From Pholis gunnellus (lineage: Eukaryota > Chordata > Actinopteri > Perciformes > Pholidae): a DNA stretch of 64,000 nucleotides. Positions 14,028 through 25,461 of this stretch are shown here, one piece after another. The notes under the pieces were generated by a model. That model ran no database searches, was not told where the DNA came from, and was given only the letters and a program-made list of their open reading frames with translations. The position numbers and the translations under genes are program-made. Each line of letters starts with the position of its first letter. Position 1 is the first letter of the stretch. The stretch spans positions 16,363,303 to 16,427,302 of the forward strand of contig OU342814.1 of the NCBI GenBank assembly GCA_910591455.2. Direction: 5' to 3'.

Positions 14028-14364
14028 CTGCAGAATTAGAGTCTCCTTTCCTAAGCTGCAGGCTTGACTGTCACAGGTGAGGAGTGTAACGTGCAGCCTC
14101 CGTCTAATTCAAACACACATATACGTATATGCCCTGTGATTTGAGCTGGCGTGACAGCCAATCCTGTCAGCCACTCACGGTGTCACGCGTCTTATCGGCG
14201 TTAACAACAGCTGCACAACCTCACGGCAAGGATGAGGAGGTGTACCGTGTATAATGTGCTGTGTTAAAGCAATTACTGTAGCACTAGGTAATGAGAAAAT
14301 AGAATAGAAAATACTGCACACAATTGCAACGGTCGATTGTGAGCTGTGGGCACAGAGTGCTGCG

Positions 14365-14440
14365 GGAATGAGTCCTAAAACCCAGAAATAAGTTTGCATT
14401 TTTGGCACTTCCGGATCCCTCGTCTTGAAGTCAGTCACGC
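14365..14440. repeat. Dispersed repeat, copy B (short)
   Basis: Matches the first part of copy A at 2221: gggaatgagtcctaaaaccc and gcatttttggcacttccgg. Only the first part is present. Confidence 0.5.
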
Positions 14441-16029
14441 TGCAAATATCATAAAAGTGGAGTTAATGTGTGAAGATTATATTGGTGAAGAAAACGTGCA
14501 AGTATTATAAACTTGTGTTTGCCACAGAGATTATGTCCTGCGGTATTCCATGGCTTTTTGTTTCAGTGAACCATTGCGATGACAACTTCCAGGTTGGGCT
14601 ACAAACATGTTTCATCCCTGCAGCCCTCCATTGTCTGTGACTACAGTGTTGTTGTATACAAATAACTATTATTAGGGATGCAAAATTGTGCAGTTACAAA
14701 TGATGTGGACTGTACAGATAACAGATGACTGTCCAAAAAGTGAAATTACATTATTATTATTATAATTACATATTTACTGCAAAGGTTTAATGTGTAATGA
14801 CTTACTGATTTGAATCAATGAGATGTCCAAAATACAGCTGTCCTGATTCTGTAAAATATATTTTAAAAAAGTATTTACATGTGTGTTTTTCCTCTGTGAA
14901 AATTCATAAGCTCGTCTCTGCCAGGGTTGTCGGGTCAGTGGAGCCTCATGTCACTGCTTTTCCTCGCCTGTCAAATCAAACCAAAAACGCTTCCCCTGTT
15001 TTGAGGTAAAGTAATGTACTTTCACATCTGGCTTCACTTCTAACTGGTGAATTTTAGTTTCCAGCACTGCTTCCAGTCACTTTATCGTAGGCTTGTGCTG
15101 TTGGTAGGCCACGCTCACGTATAAATGTTAAGATATGGCATTTATATCTCCAAAAAATTACTGTCGAAGTGATTTATAAGTATCCAAGAGCTGCTGCTCA
15201 ACGTTTTCTCACAGAAGAAAAACAAGAACATTAGCAGTAAAATGTAAGCAAATGCAAGAGCAAGCAGCAAAGCGTCTGCACTGTATGAAAGCAGGAAGTC
15301 AGGCACACATATGCAGACCACAAATGAGAACATGATTGGTGTCGTTTTCATGGAGCAGGAGATTGAAGTAAGCTATATGTCTGTTACTTCATAATCACCA
15401 TTGTTCTCAGTTCTTTTTCTTCGTTTGTTTGGTAGTCAATGGACTGTGGTGGAAAGATAGCCGTGGGTCAAGGAGCGAGTGATTCGTTTTTATTGATGAT
15501 TTGGATTCAGAATCCATTTTGGTTTCTAATTATAGTGAGATATAGGCCTCGACTCATGATTCTCATGATTTACTGCACACAAATGGAAATAATTCTCCCT
15601 ATTATTTGAATAGCTCATGAGGTGAACAAATACAAAATGCAGTCTACCATATTGCAGGACATGCAGGTTCAACTGAACAAAGTGAAATGAGGAATACCCC
15701 AAAGCTTGGTTCTCGGATCGCTGTCGTTTAATTCATACGTACTCTCATTGACTTACATTGACACAGCTGTATCATCAAATGATCATTGAATTCATTATAG
15801 TTATGAAAAAGGGAACATTTGTTGGCATGATTAACAAAGTAAGAAAACACAGACGTTAATTTGAATAGCCACATAAAGACAGTTACGTAATCAGACCTTC
15901 TTCAAAAATCACCTAAAAAGTTAAAGGGTTGGTATTCAACTCACTAACAGCATCTTCGCTGATTTATTTGAGAAAGAAGCTCTGTTGACAGAGTCCTTAC
16001 CAAACTAAAGAAGCAAAACAAATGATTTC

Positions 16030-16200
16030 ACTTCTCAGATCATTGCACCGGCTATCTGGGTGTTAAAGAATTGATTTTAAAATTGTTTTGCTTGTTTATA
16101 AAAGCGCTTAATGGTTTGGAACCAAATTACATTTTGGATAAATGCTCCAGGCCTCTGATCACCTGGGAATTGTTTGATTACTGCCAGAGGATTAAAGCAA
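16030..16200 (+). mobile_element. L2-like LINE ORF2 fragment, broken
   Basis: Conceptual fragments SLHRL...RIDFKIVLLVYK and, after a frameshift, KALNGLEPNYILDKC follow the well-known L2/CR1-group C-terminal pattern LHWLPV..RIDFKILLLVYKALNGLAP. Contains a stop and a frameshift; a dead fossil. Confidence 0.6.
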
Positions 16201-17567
16201 AAGTAAAAGGCAATACTCACGTTTATGTCTGAAATTTTAGAATGACATCATCTTGGTATTATTTCTACAATAGCTGCGGTGTGGAATTAGAACTGAAATG
16301 GCAAATACTGAGGTTTAAATGTGCAAATGTAACAGGAGACTCCTTTACCACCTGCCTTTAGACGTAAGAGTGTGAGGAACCTAGTTTCCTGATTGTTTCG
16401 ATGTATCTCGTGTGCCACATATAAAATCACAAGAGCACGAAACGATAAATGATCCGATGAATCTCCTCCTTTCAAAGCTGTGATACAATATATTTGCTTG
16501 TGTCGGGCAACAAATCCCTTTGCAGTTGAAAGTTACACTAATCAAGAACAGAAAATATTTTCATATCGTTCAGAGAAATTATACATTCACATCTACAGTG
16601 CAAGGTCGCTTTTTTTTCTTACACCATACACAATCACCCTTTGTATTTTGATGCGATGATTAAGTGTTTGACAAGCTTACAGTTACAATTTGTACTGCGG
16701 TTTCCAAAGAAAAATGACTTTATAATGGACAATAGTTCATGTCCTTCTTCTGACTGCCATCAACTCTGCATGTAATGAGTTCATGTAGTTTGTCACTTAG
16801 TCAATTTGAGTTTCCACTGAATCTCAGAGACATAATGTTTGTTAAAGATCAATAGGACACAAACGGCACAATGTATCTTCTCCAGGACACATTCTGGAAC
16901 TGTTTGTGATGAAGTGTAAGGACTTTTGCTCAGACTACTAATTCTATGTTTTCTGGTCTCGCTATATTAATGAAATTAAAAAAAGTAAACGGTGGATATG
17001 AGACAGTGCAGGATGTTGACATAGGAAACACCTGACAAAATACACATAGACTTTCTGTCTAAATCTTATGTATTTATGTGTGAGCATGCATGTACTCTGT
17101 GTCCGGTGTTTAATACAGTGTGTTTGTCTGCGGTTATATTTGTATTTCATGTGTATGCTTGACATCCAAAACGTTGTCCAGGGAATCAAGTAAGAATTAC
17201 TATGAATTGTATGAAATTCATGTTCTACTCTGTCAAACACTAGCCAGAGTCGTCTTCGGGGATTCTCGCTCAAAGACGACAGCATAATTACCAAGCTCCT
17301 GGGATACAGCAGGTCTTCATAGCAGTGTTTGACAGCCACGTATATTAAAACCATTCAGATTTTTACTTGTTTTGCAATAACTTGTTAGATCCTGTCGTCT
17401 TTCTGTAAGATTTTTCAAGGACAATCAAACAATGGCAGCATTTTGACGGGGCGCAAACTTACAGAGCAACTAAACCCCAGAGTTTTGGCTGAAGTACCCC
17501 TACCCTGAAAAACAAAAAAAGTAAAAATGTCCTTTTCGAACTTGAAAAAGTATCAATATGCGCGGCT

Positions 17568-17582
17568 GGGGGGGGGGGGGGG
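17568..17582 (+). repeat. Poly(G) run
   Basis: About 15 consecutive G in intergenic DNA. Confidence 0.95.
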
Positions 17583-19540
17583 ACTAAGGACACGCCTAGT
17601 CACGTCTATTGGCGGCTTATCTTTCGTGCCCGATGTAGCATTACAATCACAGCGCAGCACAAGCCTTTTGTCTCTTTTCTGTGGACTTGAAATTAAGCCA
17701 TCAGCACATAACACAATTTGATGAATCAGTGTTATTAACTGATTATCTGGCGATAGCAAGATGCCAAGTGCCAGGTTTCATGTCTCTAGCTTTTTCCAGC
17801 TCATGGGAAAAGTGATGACTATCGCTACACTCTACATATTAAGAAGCTGCGTAGAATCTGTATGTTCAATGGATTTTAACACGGCTGAGGTGAACCTGGG
17901 CTCTCTCTCACAGCTCCTGCACGGCCTCGAGCCTTTCTTTAGTTTGCTCTTATATCTTCCAGCATTCAACATCTTTCTTCACCCATCTATGTACCGTCTA
18001 CGTCATTGATTGCACATATTTTCTTGGACATAACATTGCTTTACTAATGTACATGGTATATTTTTGATAATTTTCACCTTTGTTTCAACCCACATGTGTG
18101 TTTCTTTTGGTCTGAACATTGCGCCAGCTAGCTCCTGACGCCATAGAGTTTGTTGTGACAAGCGAAAAAATGAGAAAATTAAGAAAGTATCTATCTATCT
18201 ACCTACAGCTTTAGAGATGCACTTGCTGTTTAGTGTCATCATTCATCGCTCCACACTAAATCATACGGATGTTCAGTCATTTCAACAGGAGAAAAATCAA
18301 TCTACTTTTAAATTTAGAGAGCTGCTGGTTGACTCAGCTGTTAAGCAGTTGACATTTATTTGCTTGCACATTTCCTCACCTGAGACAATTGCATTCCTCC
18401 TAAAGCTTCCTGTTCCTCACCCTGTCAAAGAACAAAATCTCCCTGTCAGACAAAAGCAAACCGATGGTATGACATTGCATGACCACAGAACAGGAAGATG
18501 AAAACATTTAACATCTACAGTGTATGGGTGCACACGAACACATTTGAAAGATATCTCAAAGATATGAGTATCTAACTGTGATTCAAGGAATCTCTGTCTG
18601 TCTGTATGTGGTTATGTCGTTCGCACACCTCAAAAACATTTATCCAATCCGCTTCATACTTGGTAGGTGTTTTGCTGGGGAAGTTGGCGCATGTTCAATA
18701 TTAGATTCAGGAGGTTTATCGTCACTCCGGTTTGTACAATCTTGTGAAATTCTTTCGCTTGGAGGCTCCATGAAAGAAAGAAAATAAACAGTATATATAA
18801 AAAGACAAAATATACAATGAATAACAACAATAAAGAGGTTGCATGTTGCACGGGGGTTGGATTGCAATTATTAAAGAGAAGAGCTGTGACAAGAGTGTGT
18901 AGATAAAGCATTAAGTAATTACATTTTTGTCATTTAGCAGCTGGTTATTTACCTAGCTCATGTTAGCTTGTTAATTCCACTAGTTACAGATTATGAGCAG
19001 AAGATCGTGCTGGGCCCAATTATTTGTGCTACTAATTTGTCCATTCTCCAGTATTATTACACTCGTTAAATTGAGAAACAGCAGCTACAAAGGCTCCATT
19101 GTTTCTACGATAAACACAGTGTCGTATACATTCTTCACAATAATAGTCACCCGTTATTTTGTTATTAAAAAGCTTTTATTTTGAAGCAGCAAAATAAGGA
19201 CATGTAGGGTTTTCATCAGCGGTAACTTTGCACAACTGAGACATCAGGTCTCCAGCTTTGAACCAGCCCTGGTTTTTCGTCCTCTCTTCCCTTTGCTTTC
19301 TCTCCGTAGAGGAACTCTCGTGTGGCGGGATGATGATGCGAGACCCACATTTGACAAATTGTCGGGATTGTGCCTTCATGCTGTCAACACCTCACTGAGA
19401 TCTGAGCTTCAATGCGAGCCAGGCCTCTTTGGCAGGTGGACTGGCTGATCGGATACCAATGTACGCACAAGCCGTAGACTATTTATGTGTGATAAGTGTA
19501 ACCGCCGCCATAGACACACCTGCTACCTTTAAGGATTAGG

Positions 19541-19830
19541 ATGTTTATTGTCATCGTAAAGACATACGACGAAATTAAGTTGGCGACTCATCAGTCAGTA
19601 CAGCACCAACAAGGTAACAAATGTATAAAAAACATTAAGACAAGACATTTCTGATTCAAAACAAGACATTAAATAAATATATACAAGATAAAACAGACAT
19701 CAATGGCTTTAAAGTGAAAAATGATGATGGAGGAAAGCGCTCTGGGGAAAAAGCTGTTCCTCAGCCTGTTAGTCTGGGTTTCTTTATCCTTAAACCTGCC
19801 ATTCACCCAACAAATGCTTGATTTGGTGCT
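19541..19830. repeat. Dispersed teleost LINE-like repeat
   Basis: Includes gtttattgtcatcgtaaaga, acgacgaaattaagttggcg and ggggaaaaagctgttcctca, typical of a widely dispersed fish LINE 3' region as I recall it. Boundaries and family not verified. Confidence 0.45.
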
Positions 19831-22800
19831 TAGTGCTAATCCCTAGTTTCTATAGGGATAAATAAAAAAATAACAGAAAGTAATGATGAAATAATTAAAC
19901 TAATGAAAAAGCTCCTACCAAAAAGGTCAAATAAGTACATGCACATCGCTATTGATGATTCAAGATTTCTTTCAGATGAGATGCGACAACACTTCATCCA
20001 TGAGATATCCAATAAAATCTTTCATTTACAAGACCGAATCTTCACTGCAGTTGAATTTTAATTTGTGAGTTGTGGATGCTTCATTTTAGCAGGTGCTGCC
20101 AACATCTTCTCGATCGAGGGCCCCCACATGACACACGGTCATGCTATTCTCTGCTGCCTCTGTTTTTATTCCAGCATAATTGTAAAATCAGGCAAAGTAT
20201 TGTGAAACCAAAATCCAGCTGCCTCCTCTTCAAATTTCATCAGAAAACCAACACAGAAGTGTCATCGAGATGACTGGAGACATTTGACTTTCTCGTCTTT
20301 CCTAGTGTTCATCAACAACAAGATTTAAGATCAGAATTCTGGCACAGATGTCTCGTTCATCAAAAGTGTAATACACTCCCACATTATTTAACTAATCTGG
20401 TTTAATGTACTAACTTGGAAATTGCTACATTTTTACTTTGACACTCCTCAGTCGTCACATTCAAATATTACATTTATATATAATTAAACTGTTTTCCCAG
20501 TTATGTTGTGATGGAAAACGTAATTAATGTCTGGATTATGTTCAGAGGCAACGGCATTTATGTGGAGTTTAGAAGGGATATTGAAATTGGAGTAACCGAC
20601 CTCTGCTCACCCTCCAGGCCTCTGCAAAGGAAATACTTTTTTAAGTGCACAACCAACGCTGCCACTTTATTTTCATATTAACTGAGAACTGAGAACTAAA
20701 AAAACGAGTCAAGCCAACAATACTTTATTTATATATTTATACAGTACCTTTATTTTCATGAGATAGATACAAGACAAACATGGCACCCTTGACTTGTTAG
20801 AGCAGAGTAATCTGACAGGTGAGTTCCAGCCAAAGGGTTACTGTTGTCCACCCACTGCTTCTGATAAATGACAGTTTTCACAAAGTCAAGCCTGGCGTGT
20901 CAAATGAAAATGCCAAATTTGACCCATTGTCATTGCACACTGTATATGAAAGTGGAGCATGTATGCTACAATTCAAGTTCTAATAAAATAAAATGAAAAC
21001 TGGTTCTTTGGACCAAAAGCAGAAAATGCTTTTTCTTAGTACAATTTGCTGAGATGGCAAACTTTGGTTTGAATTTTCATTCGGTTTGGACACAGAAAAT
21101 GCAAAACGCTTTCTCTCTTCCTGTTCTTGATAAAAAATGTGGTCATTATGTTTAGAAAATGTGTCTTCATTTTATTATACCAGTGTAAAGAAGTTTGAGG
21201 GCAATTATTACTTTAAAATGCAATTTTACTGCAGATATTGAGTTACCACAAAGTAGGAACTAGTTATAACAAAGTATAGTATTTTCAAGGATTTACAGGA
21301 TGGACACACTGATTGCAGATGACATTTACACATCTTTCTGGTTCAAATTTTATCATTTGAATTTATGGGCTTCCTTAAGTCCACTTAGAAGAGAAAGACT
21401 TATAGACAGGAAGAATAGGCCACATTCCAGCAATTAGAAGCTGCCCTGCTCTGATTTGATGGAGCTATAGTTTCTTTTGTGCGTGCCCTATGATCCAGAT
21501 CTGCATTATTGACACTCTTTTCGGGCAGTGGCCTTGAACCAAACGAGTTATGAATGATAAATCTATGCCATTGTGAAACACCTAACATAACAGGCCTGAA
21601 GGGAGCTTTAATGCAGTAGACCCATGACGTCTCTGATGTAGGCAAAGGAGTCCTTTGGGGTTTTAGAGAGAAGAGAAATTGCTCTGATTTTCTCTGATCA
21701 GCACAGCATAGCTTTAGAGCACACAATTGATTGCACAAATCCCTTTGAAACTTGAAACAGTGGCAATCTAATGGAAAGTGACATTGCTGGAAGACTTAGG
21801 GTGGACGTACTGTACAACATGAGAATTTTAATAGGATTAGCTCAGAATAAATTCCCCGACACATATCTTGAGGCACGGTGAAAGAATTGCCCAAATCTCT
21901 CAGGTACCTTTCTCAGAGCTCTCAAACTGAAGCACTTGAGTGAAACTTCAACTTTTTAGTGTTTATTTAAAGCAATCTTGTAGGGTCTGTCCGGCCATAG
22001 AAAAGTCTCAAAGAGGAATAGAAAAAAGGTTTCCAAGGTTGAGGTGGGAGGAGGTTCAAGGATGACTTAAAAAGACTTTGCTCAGCTCGATCCCCTGAAG
22101 TGGGATACAACCACCACTATGGGTATGTGCTCTTCAAAGAAGAAAGACTTGTTTTTTGAGTGAAATTATTTCGGAGGTAGCAAAAATGTAAGTACTTGTG
22201 TTTGTACTTAAAGTCTTCAGTATAAGATCAACTCTTTAAATTTCCTAATTATGTTTGTGTTCTCTCTAGGTTGCAAACTCATTTCAATCAGGAGAGACTT
22301 GTTTTATAATTTAACAATGATTTATTATACTTGCATCAAATATGAAAAGTGCAAAGTCTTTGGCGATTGGACTCCATCCTGAAGTAACATCACCGAGGGT
22401 AGGGATACTGAGGTCCTAATCCCCCCTGGAGTCCAGACACCGGTGGTGGTGGTGAAAGGAGTTGCTGCAATCTGATGAATCAGGAGCATGACTGTGATGC
22501 TGACTGGAGGTGACTGGGGTGGAGGAGGGTCGCATCTGCTTAACGCTGAAATAACAACTGACATCAGCAGAAAGGAGAACACTATTTAAAGTTTGACCGC
22601 ATCTTCTGCTTGCCTTAATTAGGGTAATCAACGTGAAAAAAATTAAATAAAAAATATCATGTATTTGCAACCCCCCCCTGCAGGTTTATATAACAGAGAT
22701 GATGTTCGGGTCAATTTGACCCGGCAGTGAAAGTGGAGGCTATAAGGGGTCAGAAGGGTCAAGTTTAGACCATTTCTTTCTTTGAAAATGTGAGACAAAG

Positions 22801-22837
22801 TATCTCTTACTCCTCCCAACATGTTTCACCCCCATTT

Positions 22838-22843
22838 CACACA

Positions 22844-22876
<33 letters not shown>
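22838..22876 (+). repeat. (CA)n microsatellite inside the piggyBac remnant
   Basis: CA array with one TA interruption, upstream of the truncated transposase frame. Confidence 0.9.
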
Positions 22877-22881
<5 letters not shown>

Positions 22882-23063
22882 GTCTCACTACCGCACCTGT
22901 GCGAGAAAGATACTATTTTGGCGAGAACCTTTTTTTTTCTCGCGGGAAAACTCCGCCCACACTTAGCAGGAGAGGGGAGAAACATACGAAAGGGTTGCTT
23001 GGGAGTCCTACCAACATTACACTCTGCAGATACATACAACACACCAGCTTACTGGAGGACAAC

Positions 23064-23318
23064 ATGAGCAACAGAAACAAAAGGATGACAAGCCTTGAGG
23101 CTCTGGAGCACATCCTTGATCACAACAGTGAAATAGAGGAGGATGTGTCTGAACATGAAGACCATCTTGAGGTCAATTCAGATTACAATGTTACTGATTA
23201 TGAACCATCAGATGAGGAAACTGATATATCTGTTCCTCCAAGCGAGACATTTGTGTCAAAAAATTGTGAAATACAGTGTTCATCCTCACCCAACACACGT
23301 ATACCGAAAATATTATAA
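23064..23318 (+). pseudogene. Truncated piggyBac transposase, N-terminal acidic region only
   Basis: ATG at 23064 opens 84 codons, acidic and Ser-rich (LEHILDHNSEIEEDVSEHED ... NVTDYEPSDEETDISVPP), like the N-terminal region of piggyBac transposases. The frame ends TRIPKIL with TAA and lacks the catalytic DDD domain and the C-terminal Cys-rich finger. The coding body was lost by internal deletion just after 23.3 kb. Confidence 0.55.
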
Positions 23319-25286
23319 AGACAGTGGCAACATGTATCAGCACAAAGCACACCGTGACGACATGTCACTCGTGTGCTGTGTAGACACACACACACACAGA
23401 CACACACATACACCTCGTTCATTGTGTTCAACATGTGTGTTGTGTGATTTTTTGGTTTCTGACAACTTTTGGATGATTAAACATGCACCGGGTCATATTG
23501 ACCCGTGAACATCATGGCTGTACCTAAGAAACGAACATAACAGAAGGGTTAAAAGTGCACGCCCCCAATCAGCTGATTACAAGGAGAGGAGAGACAGAGA
23601 TTATGAGTGAGTATCTTCTTGACTGAACTTGCAGCTTGAGCTCCATTTAATATTTGCATTCAAACTTGTTATTTCATTGCTCAGTTGCTTCAGCAGAACT
23701 GTATGAATATGATCAACTAGCATGGAGAGGGGTCAAAAGGGATACTAGTTTATGAAGATAAAAGGCACCGTAAAAAGATACTTGCAATTCAAAATAGATT
23801 ACATTAAATGACCCGATCTACTCTGCATTACTGCAGTACAAGATTATTACTGTGTATACCCATGTTTACAACCGAAGTGTAGCAGCACATGCCTCAGATT
23901 AAAAACTGGAGATGTAAATCAATCATCTTCACCGTGCTTCACTCAGAGTTCACATCAGCATAAACCACTGAGTCACGAGTAGTGACAGGAGTGAAATATG
24001 CCTCAATGTTTTTCCTGTTTTAGTTGAGTAACTGGGTAATTCATCATTGAGACAGTGTAAACTACCTGTACTTTACTGTGATTTGTAATGCTACCCTACT
24101 TTGGCTGAGGAAAAACAATAACTTGAATATTCAGCACTTTCAGCGCTGTACCTGGTACACGACTTGAAGCATCGGCCTTAATTTGGACTCTGGTCCCTGA
24201 GAGCGAGATGCAATGAGTTTCACAAAAGGTTCCTAGTCCCTGAGGAAGGTTCCGGCATTTGAAAAAAACAGGCTCATCATGATTTTCCATTCGTAAATAT
24301 AGCTGCTGTGAATGGGAATACATCTCTCCCAGGTTGGGGCATGAAGTTTGGGGTGAGCCCTGAATTCTTACAACGTTCGTCTCCGGCCACTGGACATGAA
24401 TTGCACACAGTTTGCATTCAAGACGCAGTTTTTACGTTCACACGGTACGTGTGTGACGACAGAATACTCAAGAGTACAGCCAAGAGGTTTGAATGCATTC
24501 CCAACAAAGCAGGTTTGACCAATAATCTACAACAAGAAACAACCTGTGCGCTTACTACGACAAATAGTTGTGTTTAATTTATGCAATGTCAACATTGTTT
24601 TTAAATCTTTGACAGGCAAATAAAACTCGTGAGCCTTTTCTTTTCAGGTCGTCAAACCTGAAAAGATAACGTAAGCGGCCTCGCCTTTCATTTTTCGCAA
24701 ACGACAACATAGCTTTGGGGGGGAAAAAACTGTGGAAAGAATAAAAGAGGGAGCAAAAAGTTTTATTTGATCTATTTTTTTTATTTGCTGCGTCAGTAAG
24801 GTAACTGCAGGAGCTGTTGAGATCCTCTGACTCCATTAATAACTTGTGCAGTGGGGACCTGTTATGCAAGGCCTGAAACCTGAGAGCTGGTCACCTGTTC
24901 TGCTACCTGAGCCTGGGCTCTCTGGGGACGGACAGAGGAGAGAAGAAGGGTAGACAGCCTCGCTGAGCTGCCTGCCTGGAGGACACAACTCATATGGACT
25001 CAAGGCCTAGAGTACAACTGGAAGCTCCAGAGATCCCTGTTGGTTGTTTTCAAACCGACGTAACTAACTCAGAGGTGTGCGTGCAGAATAAATGAACTGA
25101 GAAATATCAATATCTACCTCAGCCATCACTGTTAAAGTTCTACCAAGGACGAAGGCTCGCCCTTCTCTTTCATTTGCAGAGCATATTCAGCTCTTAACAT
25201 TCAGGCGACTAACAGCTCACAGGGTAATTTGTATAAACACATTGACTCAGTTGATGTTTGTGCTTTGCTCCTTTATCCCCTGTCAG

Positions 25287-25461
25287 CTGAGAGGAGTTTC
25301 CACTGGGGCTTGAGAAAAGACCCCCTCGCTCTCAGGCTACCTGATGGCTGGCTGAATGCAGGAGAGTTTCCATTGCTGCCTCTGTTGAAAGAAGTGGATA
25401 TATCTGTTCCAAAGAGCAGAGCAACAGCTGATGTCTTGGCCTTGACACTCTGCTTTATCAG
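25287..25461 (+). other. Candidate upstream exon of the C10orf90 locus (coding or 5' UTR)
   Basis: A 175-base block between a good acceptor (ctcctttatcccctgtcag) and a strong donor (ATCAG|gtaaga at 25462), open in one frame with a protein-like peptide (SFHWGLRKDPLALRLPDGWL ... VDISVPKSRATADVLALTLC). No Met is in that frame. It ends at phase 2 while the 30826 exon needs phase 1, and direct joining gives a stop, so it cannot be spliced straight onto that exon as coding sequence. It may be a 5' UTR exon, an exon of another isoform or chance. A short ATG frame upstream (24994-25095, starting MDSRPRVQLEAPEIP) has no convincing donor. Confidence 0.25.

Larger units (their letters stand above)
11201..16029. 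other. Intergenic, no gene seen
   Basis: Contains microsatellites (12543, 13510, 14010) and repeat copy B (14365). Otherwise nothing recognised. Confidence 0.5.
16201..22667. other. Intergenic, no gene seen
   Basis: Contains a G-run (17568), short TCTA units (18188-18203) and the LINE-like repeat at 19.54-19.83 kb. Frames such as 16962-17354 (minus, 130 codons) show no domain. Confidence 0.5.
22668..23552 (+). mobile_element. piggyBac-family transposon remnant
   Basis: The right end is agaaggGTTAA with the TTAA target at 23549-23552. Subterminal palindromes cgggtcaatttgacccg (22707-22723) and cgggtcatattgacccg (489-505 within 23 kb, i.e. 23489-23505) lie as an inverted pair near the ends, each next to a gatgttc/gaacatc motif. 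This layout is typical of piggyBac elements. The left boundary is approximate because the left TTAA is degenerate. The transposase is reduced to its N-terminus. Confidence 0.65.

Noticed and set aside
16962..17354. 130-codon minus-strand frame
   Set aside because: AT-rich, no domain and no neighbouring exon with matching phase.
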